DNA of 21,262 nt from Desulfobulbaceae bacterium UBA2213 (GCA_002327225.1 DCUN01000044.1:1-21262); one strand, 5' to 3'. Positions 13,071-20,081 are shown, numbered from the stretch's first letter. The notes: generated by a model not told the origin, from the sequence alone. Numbers and translations are program-made.

Positions 13071-14979
13071 ACTGATTTTTTCTCCCCTCGACATTCAGTT
13101 CGCCCGCTTTCTGGCCGGAAGGTCAGGGCTGAAAGGTGAGCCAAAGGACAGATTTGAACTGCTGATCAAAAGACTCTCCGCCTCTCTGGCCGATGGCCAC
13201 AGCTGCCTGGAACTCACCAGTAAAGAAGAGCAATTCCTGAGCGGAATCGACCCCGGACTCATTTCTCAAGACATCACCACCCCGTTAGTGCTCTGGCGGT
13301 GCAGGCTCTATCTCCAGCGATATTATCGATACGAACTGCGGCTGGCAAAACAGCTCCGGGCCATGGCCCGGATTGCCTGCCCGCTCCCTGATCGCTCCTG
13401 CACCGTCCATGGTGCCCGCGACACTGGGCCATCCCTGGCCTGCGATCGCTCCTGTGCCGTCCATGGCGCCCGCGACACTGGGCCATCCCTGGCCTGCGAT
13501 CGCTCCTGTGCCGTCCATGGCACCCGCGACACTGGGCCATCCCTGGCCTGCGATTACCGGACAGCGCTTGATGATTGTTTTGGCCACGAGCAGGAAGGAC
13601 AGGAACCGAACTTCCAGCGCCGGGCGGCTGAAATGGCCCTGCAGCGGCCCCTGGCTCTTATCTCCGGAGGGCCGGGTACCGGCAAGACCTCCACCGTGGC
13701 CCGGATTCTCGGCCTGCTCCTCCTGACCCTGGGATCTGATATACACATCGCCCTTGCCGCCCCGACCGGCAAGGCGGCCATGCGGCTGAGCGAATCCATC
13801 GCCAACGCTCTTTCAACCCTGCCTTTTACCGAGACGATCAGGGAGAGAATTCCCTCCAGTGCCTCCACCCTGCACCGCCTGCTGGGGGTACGCCACCACT
13901 CCCCTCATTTTCGCCACACCCATGCCAATCCTCTGCCCTGGGATGTGGTGGTGGTGGATGAGGCCTCCATGGTCGATCTGGCCATGATGAGCAAGCTGGT
14001 GGACGCCCTGAAGCCAGGGGCCAGGCTCATCCTGCTGGGAGACAGAGACCAGCTTGCCTCGGTTGAATCCGGAGCGGTGCTGGCCGACTGCATCGAGGCC
14101 CTGCCGGACAACACCGTGACCCTGCAGAAGAGTTACCGCTTCAACCAGGAGATCAGGGACTTTGCCCGGGCGGTGAACACAAACGACAGCGGAACGGCCT
14201 GGGCCATGCTCACTGACAAGACTCAAGAGACAGCAACGGTAAGCCTGCTCCATGAACCTGCGGTGGACTTTGCCGGTAGCCGATACCGCCGCTACATGCA
14301 GAAGGCCCTGGCTCTGCAGGACGGGGGCGAGGAGGAGATCCGGCAGCTCTTTCAATGCTTCAACCAGTTCCGTCTCCTCTGCGCCACCCGACGCGGGGAT
14401 AGGGGGGTTGAGACGCTTAACCACCAGTTGGAACAGAGACTTGCAGCCGAGGGCTCTCCGATCCATGGCTCGCATGACACCAGGCCATCCCTGGCCGGCG
14501 GTCGCTCCTCTGCCATCCCTGGCAGCCGCGACACCAGGCCATCCCTGGCCGGCGCCTGGTATCCGGGACGGCCGGTGATGATCCTGGCCAACGACTACAG
14601 CCTGCGCCTGTTCAATGGGGATATCGGCATCTGCCTGCCGGATATGGCCGCTCCCGACTCCGATGCGGGCAGCTTCAAGGTCTGGTTTGAGCACGAAGAT
14701 GGCAGTCTCAAGGGATACCAGCCATACCGGTTGCCGGCATGTGAAACGGTCTTTGCCATGACCATCCATAAAAGCCAGGGCTCAGAGTTTGACGAGGTGC
14801 TGGTGGTGCTGCCAAAGGCCGACACCCCCCTGCTGACCCGGGAGCTGATCTATACCGCTGTCACCCGGGCCAAGACCAAGGCGCTGATTGACAGCGACCA
14901 GGCCATTTTCAGAGGCGCCGTCAATCGCACCATCAGCCGCGCAAGCGGCCTGCACGCCATGCTGACCGATGCAGTGTAA
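13063..14979 (+). CDS. recD: Exodeoxyribonuclease V alpha subunit RecD, with two repeat-derived insertions
   Basis: RecD is the 5'-to-3' SF1B helicase of RecBCD. The protein is 638 residues (E. coli about 608). Visible motifs are Walker A GGPGTGKT (residues 202-209), APTGKAAMRL (Ia), DEASMVDL (II), LLGDRDQLASVESGAVL (III), QKSYRFN (IV), TIHKSQGSEFDEV (V) and IYTAVTRAKT (VI). The start is ATG 13063, after GGAGGG with a 7-base spacer, overlapping recB by 8 bases; an in-frame start at 12838 lies inside recB and is rejected. Residues 110-163 are three 18-residue repeats placed between the N-terminal domain and the motor. Residues 464-497 are two further, diverged copies before WYPGRPVMILANDYSL. 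Without the inserts the size would be close to normal, so the enzyme may well be functional. Confidence 0.95.
   Translation: MNELIFSPLDIQFARFLAGRSGLKGEPKDRFELLIKRLSASLADGHSCLELTSKEEQFLSGIDPGLISQDITTPLVLWRCRLYLQRYYRYELRLAKQLRAMARIACPLPDRSCTVHGARDTGPSLACDRSCAVHGARDTGPSLACDRSCAVHGTRDTGPSLACDYRTALDDCFGHEQEGQEPNFQRRAAEMALQRPLALISGGPGTGKTSTVARILGLLLLTLGSDIHIALAAPTGKAAMRLSESIANALSTLPFTETIRERIPSSASTLHRLLGVRHHSPHFRHTHANPLPWDVVVVDEASMVDLAMMSKLVDALKPGARLILLGDRDQLASVESGAVLADCIEALPDNTVTLQKSYRFNQEIRDFARAVNTNDSGTAWAMLTDKTQETATVSLLHEPAVDFAGSRYRRYMQKALALQDGGEEEIRQLFQCFNQFRLLCATRRGDRGVETLNHQLEQRLAAEGSPIHGSHDTRPSLAGGRSSAIPGSRDTRPSLAGAWYPGRPVMILANDYSLRLFNGDIGICLPDMAAPDSDAGSFKVWFEHEDGSLKGYQPYRLPACETVFAMTIHKSQGSEFDEVLVVLPKADTPLLTRELIYTAVTRAKTKALIDSDQAIFRGAVNRTISRASGLHAMLTDAV
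13390..13551 (+). repeat. Three tandem 54-bp coding repeats inside recD
   Basis: The units are 13390-13443, 13444-13497 and 13498-13551. They are nearly identical to each other and closely similar to the recB tail copies. They encode DRSCxVHGxRDTGPSLAC three times. Cutting out 162 bases joins CCGCTCCCTGAT to TACCGGACAGCG, giving CPLPDYRTALDDCF, a natural-looking RecD join. The three differ at only a few bases, so expansion is recent. The unit junctions create GCGATCGC. Confidence 0.95.
14452..14553 (+). repeat. Second repeat block in recD: one shortened and one full 54-bp unit of a variant subfamily
   Basis: The full unit is 14500-14553 (GRSSAIPGSRDTRPSLAG); a shortened unit of about 48 bases precedes it (SPIHGSHDTRPSLAG). 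Here both hairpin cores tend towards GCCATCCCTGGC, and ACACCAGG replaces ACACTGGG. The block lies between LEQRLAAEG and WYPGRPVMI, where RecD proteins vary. Same orientation and reading frame as the other copies. Confidence 0.85.
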
Positions 14980-15092
14980 TGCTTGCGGCTTTACTCGAAA
15001 ACGCCCTGGACTTCATCCTCTACAAGGAGTGCGAAAAAGAAGTCCGCCGGCAGTGGAACCCCTCATTGACAGGTCAGGGCCTGCCGCGATAG
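14979..15092 (+). CDS. Possible 37-residue ORF coupled to recD
   Basis: The ATG overlaps the recD stop by one base (TAATG), a common coupling arrangement. The frame reads MLAALLENALDFILYKECEK, then EVRRQWNPSLTGQGLPR and a TAG that abuts the stop of the convergent PIN gene. It resembles no family I know. It may be the remnant of a larger gene cut by arrival of the toxin-antitoxin pair, or a chance frame. Confidence 0.3.
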   Translation: MLAALLENALDFILYKECEKEVRRQWNPSLTGQGLPR

Positions 15093-15503
15093 TCACGGCT
15101 TCTTGCGCAGGATGCTCTTGATTCTGGTCAAATGTTTTTTATCATAGGAGAAAATTTCATTCACATTATGTCGTTCCATGACCGCCACAATATACCCATC
15201 GATAAAATCGATATTCTCTGCCATATACCGTTCGACCGCCTTGTCCACCAAGGCGCCATTAATGACCTCAAGCCCCGGTGTGGCAAGAATGGCTTTGGCC
15301 ATCGGCCCGATGGTCAGATTACCCAGTTTATAGAAGGATTCGAGAACCCAAACGACCTCGGCAATAACCAGTTCAGTGGTTATCAATCGTTCTTTCCCCG
15401 CAGCTGCCGAATCAAGAAGTTTTTCCACCCTATCGGCCTTGACCGGATCATCATTGGTAAGGTAACGGATAAAGATATTGGCATCAAGAAAACTCACCTT
15501 CAT
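15093..15503 (-). CDS. PIN-domain ribonuclease toxin (VapC-like)
   Basis: This 136-residue protein has the PIN fold signature: FLDANIFIRYL with the first metal-binding Asp at residue 7, TTELVIAEVVWVLE with the conserved Glu at about 44 or 48, DFIDGYIVAVMERHNV with the third acidic site, and FSYDKKHLTRI with the last Asp. Such toxins cleave RNA with Mg2+ and are held inactive by a partner antitoxin. The start ATG overlaps the antitoxin stop by four bases (ATGA), the usual antitoxin-first operon order. Its stop exactly abuts the end of the small ORF after recD on the opposite strand. The RNA target is unknown. Confidence 0.88.
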   Translation of the reverse strand: MKVSFLDANIFIRYLTNDDPVKADRVEKLLDSAAAGKERLITTELVIAEVVWVLESFYKLGNLTIGPMAKAILATPGLEVINGALVDKAVERYMAENIDFIDGYIVAVMERHNVNEIFSYDKKHLTRIKSILRKKP

Positions 15504-15739
15504 GACATTTCCTCGATGATGCGGCGAGCTACCTCATCTTTGGCAACCTGCCGTTCCTGGTCAGGATCACCAGCCCCAGTCACCGTTCCGCGAAAATCGC
15601 GAAGGGTCTTTACCGGAATAAGAACGATCCTGTCCCCATCGGGAATAAAATCTACCCTGTCGTGAGGATGAAGTCCGTATAATTTTCTGATTGCTACCGG
15701 AACCGTAATCTGGCCCTTGGTAGTTATTGTCGAGATCAT
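15500..15739 (-). CDS. AbrB/MazE-type (SpoVT-AbrB swapped-hairpin) antitoxin
   Basis: This 79-residue protein starts MISTITTKGQITVPVAIRKL, the classic AbrB swapped-hairpin DNA-binding domain, with DRVDFIPDGDRIVLIPV completing the barrel. The C-terminal tail (LRDFRGTV...VARRIIEEM) would wrap the PIN toxin. It should bind its own promoter with the toxin and repress the pair. A strong ribosome binding site (GGAGGT, 5-base spacer) lies upstream on the minus strand. An inverted repeat at 15780-15802 is a candidate operator. Confidence 0.88.
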   Translation of the reverse strand: MISTITTKGQITVPVAIRKLYGLHPHDRVDFIPDGDRIVLIPVKTLRDFRGTVTGAGDPDQERQVAKDEVARRIIEEMS

Positions 15740-15779
15740 CTTCTACCTCCAATTAAATATCTTACTTTCTGACAAACAG

Positions 15780-15802
15780 CTTACCATTCACAATAAGGTA
15801 AG
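15780..15802. promoter_or_regulatory. Inverted repeat upstream of the antitoxin gene
   Basis: CTTACC (15780-15785) and GGTAAG (15797-15802) are separated by 11 bases, about 40 bases before the antitoxin start. The size and place suit an operator for an AbrB-type dimer. I found no convincing -35/-10 pair beside it, so this rests on symmetry and position only. Confidence 0.35.
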
Positions 15803-15842
15803 AATCTACTCCCGTCAAGACCTCACGAACCTAACCTCCGAC

Positions 15843-16087
15843 AAGCCCACACTGTTCCTTCTCTTCAACCATCGCCTCACTGCGGCCCAGGAGGCCGATG
15901 CCCGCACCTCCCTCGGTGTGGATCGCATTGTGCTTCCACCACCAGAGATCTGCACACTCTGGATGGAAATTCCGCCTGATGCCGGAGAGATTGTCACTCT
16001 GCTTGCGCCGGTCTTTGCCTGGCTCAGGGCCTGCGCCTGGAACTTGTGCCGATGTATTCCACCACTCGCCGTGAAGCGGTTGACCTC
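15843..16087 (+). pseudogene. Broken csx20-like CRISPR ancillary gene
   Basis: The first part (15843-16028) reads KPTLFLLFNHRLTAAQEADA, then RTSLGVDRIVLPPPEICTLW and IPPDAGEIVTLLAPVFAWLR. This fits my memory of the Csx20 N-terminus (LFLLF-H-LT-Q-DA...LGV...LP...LW..IPP...WL). At about 16028 the frame changes, and GLRLELVPMYSTTRREAVDL follows (16028-16087), matching the Csx20 C-terminal GL-PVY-TT-REAV segment. The expected middle, a GDYVLVQGDFG-like strand, is missing. No start codon suits the first part: the open frame runs back through unrelated sequence opposite the antitoxin gene. So it has lost its start and carries an internal deletion with a frameshift. Csx20 accompanies type III CRISPR systems and has been linked to cyclic oligoadenylate breakdown. 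Family assignment is from memory. Confidence 0.55.
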
Positions 16088-16176
16088 CGTTTGGTCTTGT
16101 TATTCATCTCGCCTGACCTGACTCCAGAAGGGATTACGACGCAATGTATCAAGCCCGTTCTCTACCACATATTTAT

Positions 16177-16212
16177 AAGGTGCTGCAGACCCGTCTGGCC
16201 CTGCAGCACCTT
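16177..16212. terminator. 12-bp perfect inverted repeat downstream of the csx20-like relic
   Basis: AAGGTGCTGCAG (16177-16188) pairs perfectly with CTGCAGCACCTT (16201-16212) around a 12-base loop. There is no T run, so it is not a standard intrinsic terminator on the plus strand, though its place after a dead gene suits one. It could also be the edge of an inserted element. Confidence 0.4.
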
Positions 16213-16291
16213 CTGGGCAAGTAGCTTTCATTCCGGAAAGCCACTTCCCTTTTACCTTTATTCCTGTATCTTTCTAAATAGAAGATGATAT

Positions 16292-16346
16292 ACTGCCTGT
16301 CAGGACCCTAAAGCCTTGGGTCAAGGCAGTGCTGGGACCTGTCAGG
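16292..16346. promoter_or_regulatory. Nested hairpin plus repeated CCTGTCAGG motif before the TVP38 gene
   Basis: ACTGCCT (16292-16298) pairs with AGGCAGT (16324-16330), and inside it GACCC (16304-16308) pairs with GGGTC (16318-16322). The near-palindrome CCTGTCAGG occurs at 16296-16304 and again at 16338-16346, 42 bases apart (four helical turns). It may be a pair of operators or a structured leader of the gene at 16411. It matches no riboswitch that I recognise. Confidence 0.35.
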
Positions 16347-16410
16347 CATGAAGAGCGGCTAGCAACAGGTAAATCCTCACATTCCATTTATATCATTTTT
16401 TTCAGGCCCG

Positions 16411-17109
16411 ATGAAACAAGCCACGATCAACAAGATTCTCATTGTCCTTGCCATCGTACTGCTGATTCTGTTGTTCAAGCTTCTGCATCTGGATCACTAT
16501 CTGACCCTTTCCTATCTCAAGGAATCGCGGGAACAGTTTGCCCTGCTCTATGCTGAGCGGACCGCACTGGTCATTAGCGTCTATATGCTGATCTATATCG
16601 TCGCCACCGCCTTGTCTTTTCCCGGGGCGGTGATCCTGACCCTGGCCGGGGGCGCTCTCTTTGGTCTGATCACCGGCACCATCGTCATCTCTTTCGCCTC
16701 GACCATGGGGGCGACCCTGGCCTGTATGGTCTCCAGGTTTCTGCTTCGGGACTGGGTTCAGGCACGCTTTGGCGACAAACTGAAGCGGATCAATGAGGGT
16801 ATCGAGGAGGAGGGCGGTTTCTATCTCTTCACCCTGCGTCTGATTCCGGTCTTTCCTTTCTTTGTCATCAATCTGGCCATGGGTCTGACCAGGATCAGAC
16901 TCTCCACCTATTACTGGGTTTCGCAGCTTGGCATGCTGCCGGCAACGATGGTCTATGTGAATGCCGGCAAGGAGCTGGGTAAACTGGAGACAGTGGCCGG
17001 CATCCTGTCGCCACGTCTGCTCGCATCCTTTGTCCTGCTGGGGCTCTTTCCGCTGGTCATGAAAAAGATAATGGCCAGGATAAAAAAGGATAAAAAAGCT
17101 CACCGATGA
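16411..17109 (+). CDS. TVP38/TMEM64 (DedA/VTT superfamily) membrane protein
   Basis: This 232-residue inner-membrane protein has an N-terminal helix (LIVLAIVLLILLFKLL), a second at about 50-70, and the VTT core: FPGAVILTLAGGALFG (about 70-85), then the LRLIPVFPFFVINLAMGLT re-entrant motif near residues 148-166, and a final helix (LLASFVLLGLFPLVM) before a Lys-rich tail. The superfamily is linked to lipid scrambling and membrane homeostasis; the substrate of this member is unknown. In many bacteria TVP38 proteins are fused to or next to a mercuric-reductase-like flavoprotein, and here one follows 69 bases downstream. The ribosome binding site is weak (CAGG). Confidence 0.88.
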   Translation: MKQATINKILIVLAIVLLILLFKLLHLDHYLTLSYLKESREQFALLYAERTALVISVYMLIYIVATALSFPGAVILTLAGGALFGLITGTIVISFASTMGATLACMVSRFLLRDWVQARFGDKLKRINEGIEEEGGFYLFTLRLIPVFPFFVINLAMGLTRIRLSTYYWVSQLGMLPATMVYVNAGKELGKLETVAGILSPRLLASFVLLGLFPLVMKKIMARIKKDKKAHR

Positions 17110-17178
17110 GCGACCTTGCTGCACCTGCAAGCGAAGCATCCGTTTGCATAGCTTATTTTTTTACCAGGAGGAGAAGCC

Positions 17179-18639
17179 ATGGCAACGTATGAGTATGATC
17201 TGGGGGTGATCGGCGGCGGGGCGGCAGGCCTCACCGTGGCCTCCGGAGCGGCCCAGCTGGGGGCCAGGACCCTGCTTATTGAAAAGGAGCCCTCACTGGG
17301 TGGCGACTGTCTCCATTTCGGCTGTGTGCCGTCCAAAACCCTGATTCAATCAGCCAGGCTCTATCATAGCCTGAAAAGCTGTTCCCGTTTCGGACTGCCT
17401 GAAGTGGAAATGAAAGCGGTCGATTTTTCCGGAATTGCAGCCCGGATCAGGTCGGTGATTGCGGTCATCCAGGAACATGATTCGGTCGAGCGTTTCTGCC
17501 GTCTGGGCGTGAAGGTCATCTTCGGCGCCCCCCGTTTTGTCGATGACCATCAGGTCGAGCTGGACGGAAAACGGATCTCTGCCAGATCCTGGGTCATTGC
17601 CACGGGGTCATCTGCTTCCCCTCCCCACGGGGCTGTCCTGGAGAATATTCCCTATATTACCAATAAGGAGATTTTCACTCTCGACCGACTGCCTGCCTCC
17701 CTTATTGTCCTGGGCGCAGGTCCTATTGCCATCGAGATGGCCCAGTCCTTCTGCCGTCTTGGTTCAAGGGTGACGGTGATCCAGCGCTCCGGCCAGATCC
17801 TGAGCAAAGAGGATAATGATCTGGCCGACGGGGTGATGCAGGTCATGGAGTCAGAAGGGATTCGCTTTCTGCTGGGGAGCACAGTCACCTCTGCCCGAAC
17901 GGTGGGAACAAACCAGGAACTTGTGGTGGCCACCCGGTCGGGTGCAGAGACGATCGTGGCCGAGAGGGTGCTGGTGGCCCAGGGACGCAGTCCCAATATT
18001 GACGGCCTGGGGCTGACGGAAATCGGGATTGCCCATAACGCCAGAGGGATAACGGTGGACAACCGGATGCGGACCAGCCACACCCATATCTACGCCCCAG
18101 GGGATGTGAACGGGCGGTTTCAATTTACCCATGCCGCCGGGCATGAAGGCGGAATCGTGGTTGCCAACGCCATTTTCAGGCTGCCTCGTAAGGTCAACAA
18201 CCGTTGGATGCCCTGGTGCACCTATTGCGATCCGGAACTGGCCTCGATCGGCATGAATGAGAAAAGGGCCAAAGAGGCCGGGATTGGATATACGGTCTGG
18301 AGCGAGGAGTTTTCCGCCAATGATCGGGCCCTGGCCCAAGGTGAGGGCGTGGGCAGATTAAAGATGCTCCTTGATGAAAAGGAAAATCCCCTCGGGGTGC
18401 AGATCCTGGGGCCATCGGCGGGCGAGATTCTGGCTGAATGGGTGGCGGTGCTCAATGGCGGGATGAAGCTTTCCGCCCTTGCCGGGGCCATTCATCCCTA
18501 TCCAACACTGAGCGAGATCAATAAACGGGTGGCAGGTTCCTATCTCTCACCCAAGATCTTTTCATCCACAGTGCGCAAGGGCCTGAAGCTGATCTTTCAG
18601 TTGAAGGGGGCGGCCTGCACTCCCAGTTCCAGGATTTGA
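17179..18639 (+). CDS. FAD-dependent pyridine nucleotide-disulfide oxidoreductase, mercuric reductase-like
   Basis: This 486-residue class I flavin disulfide reductase has the FAD-binding GGGAAGLTVASGAAQLGA near residues 11-28, a redox-active CxxxxC in GGDCLHFGCVPSKT (about 41-54), the NAD(P)H-binding GAGPIAIEMAQSFCRLGS (about 180-197), and the second FAD motif HIYAPGDVNG (about 308-317). The C-terminal dimer domain has HPYPTLSEI with the usual His of the catalytic pair. It lacks the N-terminal heavy-metal domain and the C-terminal Cys pair of true MerA, so mercury reduction is unlikely. The ATG follows a strong AGGAGGAG. Its stop lies close to or overlaps the start of the downstream kinase gene, and the TVP38 gene is upstream, giving a three-gene operon. 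The physiological substrate is unknown. Confidence 0.85.
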   Translation: MATYEYDLGVIGGGAAGLTVASGAAQLGARTLLIEKEPSLGGDCLHFGCVPSKTLIQSARLYHSLKSCSRFGLPEVEMKAVDFSGIAARIRSVIAVIQEHDSVERFCRLGVKVIFGAPRFVDDHQVELDGKRISARSWVIATGSSASPPHGAVLENIPYITNKEIFTLDRLPASLIVLGAGPIAIEMAQSFCRLGSRVTVIQRSGQILSKEDNDLADGVMQVMESEGIRFLLGSTVTSARTVGTNQELVVATRSGAETIVAERVLVAQGRSPNIDGLGLTEIGIAHNARGITVDNRMRTSHTHIYAPGDVNGRFQFTHAAGHEGGIVVANAIFRLPRKVNNRWMPWCTYCDPELASIGMNEKRAKEAGIGYTVWSEEFSANDRALAQGEGVGRLKMLLDEKENPLGVQILGPSAGEILAEWVAVLNGGMKLSALAGAIHPYPTLSEINKRVAGSYLSPKIFSSTVRKGLKLIFQLKGAACTPSSRI

Positions 18640-18644
18640 GCGCG

Positions 18645-19718
18645 ATGCAGGAAATAGTGGCTCAATTTTGTGCGGCTTCCGCTCTTCCTGCTGTCGAGCC
18701 TGTTGTGACGGTTTTAGGCGCCGGCAATATCAACGATACCTGGCTGGTGCGGCGGGGAGACTCTTCTCTGGTGCTGCAGCGGCTGAACCCCCAGGTCTTT
18801 GCTCAGCCGCATCTTGTCATGGCCAATCTGGCCACACTCTCCCGTCATTTTCAAGGCACGATCAACACCTGTGACCAGCGCTGGGAGAACTGCATCCTCC
18901 TTCCCACCAAAACAGGGGAGCCGTTTCATATCGACCGGCAGGGGGATCTCTGGCGGGCGCTCAGCTATATTGACAGGACGATAAGCCATCAGACCATTAC
19001 AACATCGGCCCAGGCCCGGCAGGTTGGCTGGGCCCTGGGACATTTTCATCGCCTGCTGGCTGACCTTCCACCCCGGAATCTCCATGCAACCCTGCCCGGC
19101 TTTCATATCCTGCCGTGCTATCTCGATCATTTTGACCGGGTGCTGAGCACCACGGTGATACAGAGCGACACCGATCTTCGTTTTTGCCTCAACTTTATTG
19201 CTGCCAGGCGGGCGGGCGCTGATTTACTCGAGCGGGCCCGGCATGAGGGGAGAATCAAGGTGCAGACGATCCACGGTGATCCCAAGGCGGGCAATGTCCT
19301 CTTTGATGTGGCAAGCGATCTGGCAGTCAGCCTCATTGATCTTGATACCGTGGGACCGGGACTCATTCATTACGATATCGGTGACTGTCTCCGTTCCTGC
19401 TGCAATCCCTCAGGTGAAGCGGCAGACGATCTCTCTCAGGTAGCCTTTGATCTGGATATGTGCCGGGAGGTGCTTGGGGGCTACTTTTCCGGGGCCGGAA
19501 CGCTCCTTGTCGCCAATGATCGGCAGCTGATTTTTCAGGCGGTTCGTCTGATCGCCTTCGAGCTTGGACTCAGGTTTTTCAGCGATTATCTGGCCGGCAA
19601 CCGATATTTTAAGGTACGCCATGAGGCAGAAAACCTACAGCGGGCCCTGGTCCAGTTTCATCTGGTGCAGAGCATAGAGCGACAGAAAAAAGAGATTGAA
19701 AAGATAGTTTTCAAATAG
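18645..19718 (+). CDS. Aminoglycoside phosphotransferase-like sugar kinase (NahK-like)
   Basis: This 357-residue kinase-fold protein has a glycine-rich N-terminal segment (VLGAGNINDTWLV, about residues 20-33), the Lys-equivalent region LVLQRLN, the catalytic loop IHGDPKAGNVLFD near residues 208-220, and the metal-binding SLIDLDTVGPG near 228-238, followed by YDIGDCLRSCC. The GxGNINDTW start is typical of the N-acetylhexosamine 1-kinase and homoserine kinase branch of the APH superfamily, so a sugar phosphate product is likely but not proven. ATG 18645 is chosen; a TTG at 18636 would overlap the oxidoreductase stop. It ends the TVP38/oxidoreductase operon; no clear terminator follows. Confidence 0.75.
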   Translation: MQEIVAQFCAASALPAVEPVVTVLGAGNINDTWLVRRGDSSLVLQRLNPQVFAQPHLVMANLATLSRHFQGTINTCDQRWENCILLPTKTGEPFHIDRQGDLWRALSYIDRTISHQTITTSAQARQVGWALGHFHRLLADLPPRNLHATLPGFHILPCYLDHFDRVLSTTVIQSDTDLRFCLNFIAARRAGADLLERARHEGRIKVQTIHGDPKAGNVLFDVASDLAVSLIDLDTVGPGLIHYDIGDCLRSCCNPSGEAADDLSQVAFDLDMCREVLGGYFSGAGTLLVANDRQLIFQAVRLIAFELGLRFFSDYLAGNRYFKVRHEAENLQRALVQFHLVQSIERQKKEIEKIVFK

Positions 19719-20018
19719 CTTAAAAAATACTGTAGTTATTCATGCTTGATCTGACATAATTTGGGAGAAAAATCCGAGCTAATTTGACACTTTTTATCCG
19801 AAAGTCCGTTCGCCAAGAGGGGCGTACTATACGCTTTCATCCTTCGTTGTCCCTGTTTGCAGGGATGGGTGTTTATTTGATAAACAGAGAAAAGCGCAAG
19901 TCAATATCACCTGTGGTAACTACGATCTCGTTACGTCCTATGCCGAATTAAATAGCTACAATAAGTGCAGTGAGGACGTCTTGAGTTCGCGCAGATGAAT
20001 TATGTTTCATGGTTAAAA
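19719..20018. other. Non-coding region with several short hairpins
   Basis: I see no gene here on either strand. It holds small inverted repeats: GCGTA-CTA-TACGC (19822-19834), CCCTG-TTTG-CAGGG (19851-19864) and TGTTTAT-TTG-ATAAACA (19870-19886). Close to the end, GTTAAAA at 20012-20018 differs by one base from the integron core GTTRRRY and could mark the left edge of the protease cassette. No integron integrase and no recognisable attI are present. Confidence 0.4.
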
Positions 20019-20058
20019 GGGGTCAGGGTAAAATTAAATCTAATTTTACCCTGACCCC
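20019..20058. repeat. Perfect 18-bp-arm palindrome, REP-like
   Basis: GGGGTCAGGGTAAAATTA (20019-20036) and its exact reverse complement (20041-20058) flank a four-base loop AATC. Palindromes beginning GGGGTCAG and ending CTGACCCC are familiar from repeats tied to IS200-like REP-associated transposases in proteobacteria; no such transposase is in the window. It ends only two bases before the first ATG of the protease frame, so it lies in the leader of that gene and, as RNA, would form a very stable hairpin there. Confidence 0.85.
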
Positions 20059-20081
20059 GAATGTTTCGAAGGGAGCGCATT

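Noticed and set aside
13442..13503. GCGATCGC at repeat junctions as the cyanobacterial HIP1 motif
   Set aside because: It arises from the repeat joints only (the recB copies read GCGGTCGC), and nothing else here suggests a cyanobacterium.
13390..13551. CRISPR array
   Set aside because: The 54-bp units are directly tandem with no unique spacers, and they are translated as part of RecD.
13274..13746. Long open frames on the minus strand and a second plus frame across the recD repeats
   Set aside because: They exist because the repeat unit has no stops in any frame. Their translations are low-complexity repeats with no family signs, and recD itself has all helicase motifs.
17179..18639. True mercuric reductase
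   Set aside because: There is no N-terminal metal-binding domain, no C-terminal Cys pair and no mer genes nearby, so a general disulfide-reductase-like flavoprotein is the safer call.
19719..20018. attI site or integrase gene at the left of the cassettes
   Set aside because: No integrase frame on either strand. The only core-like site, GTTAAAA, has a mismatch and no supporting repeats.
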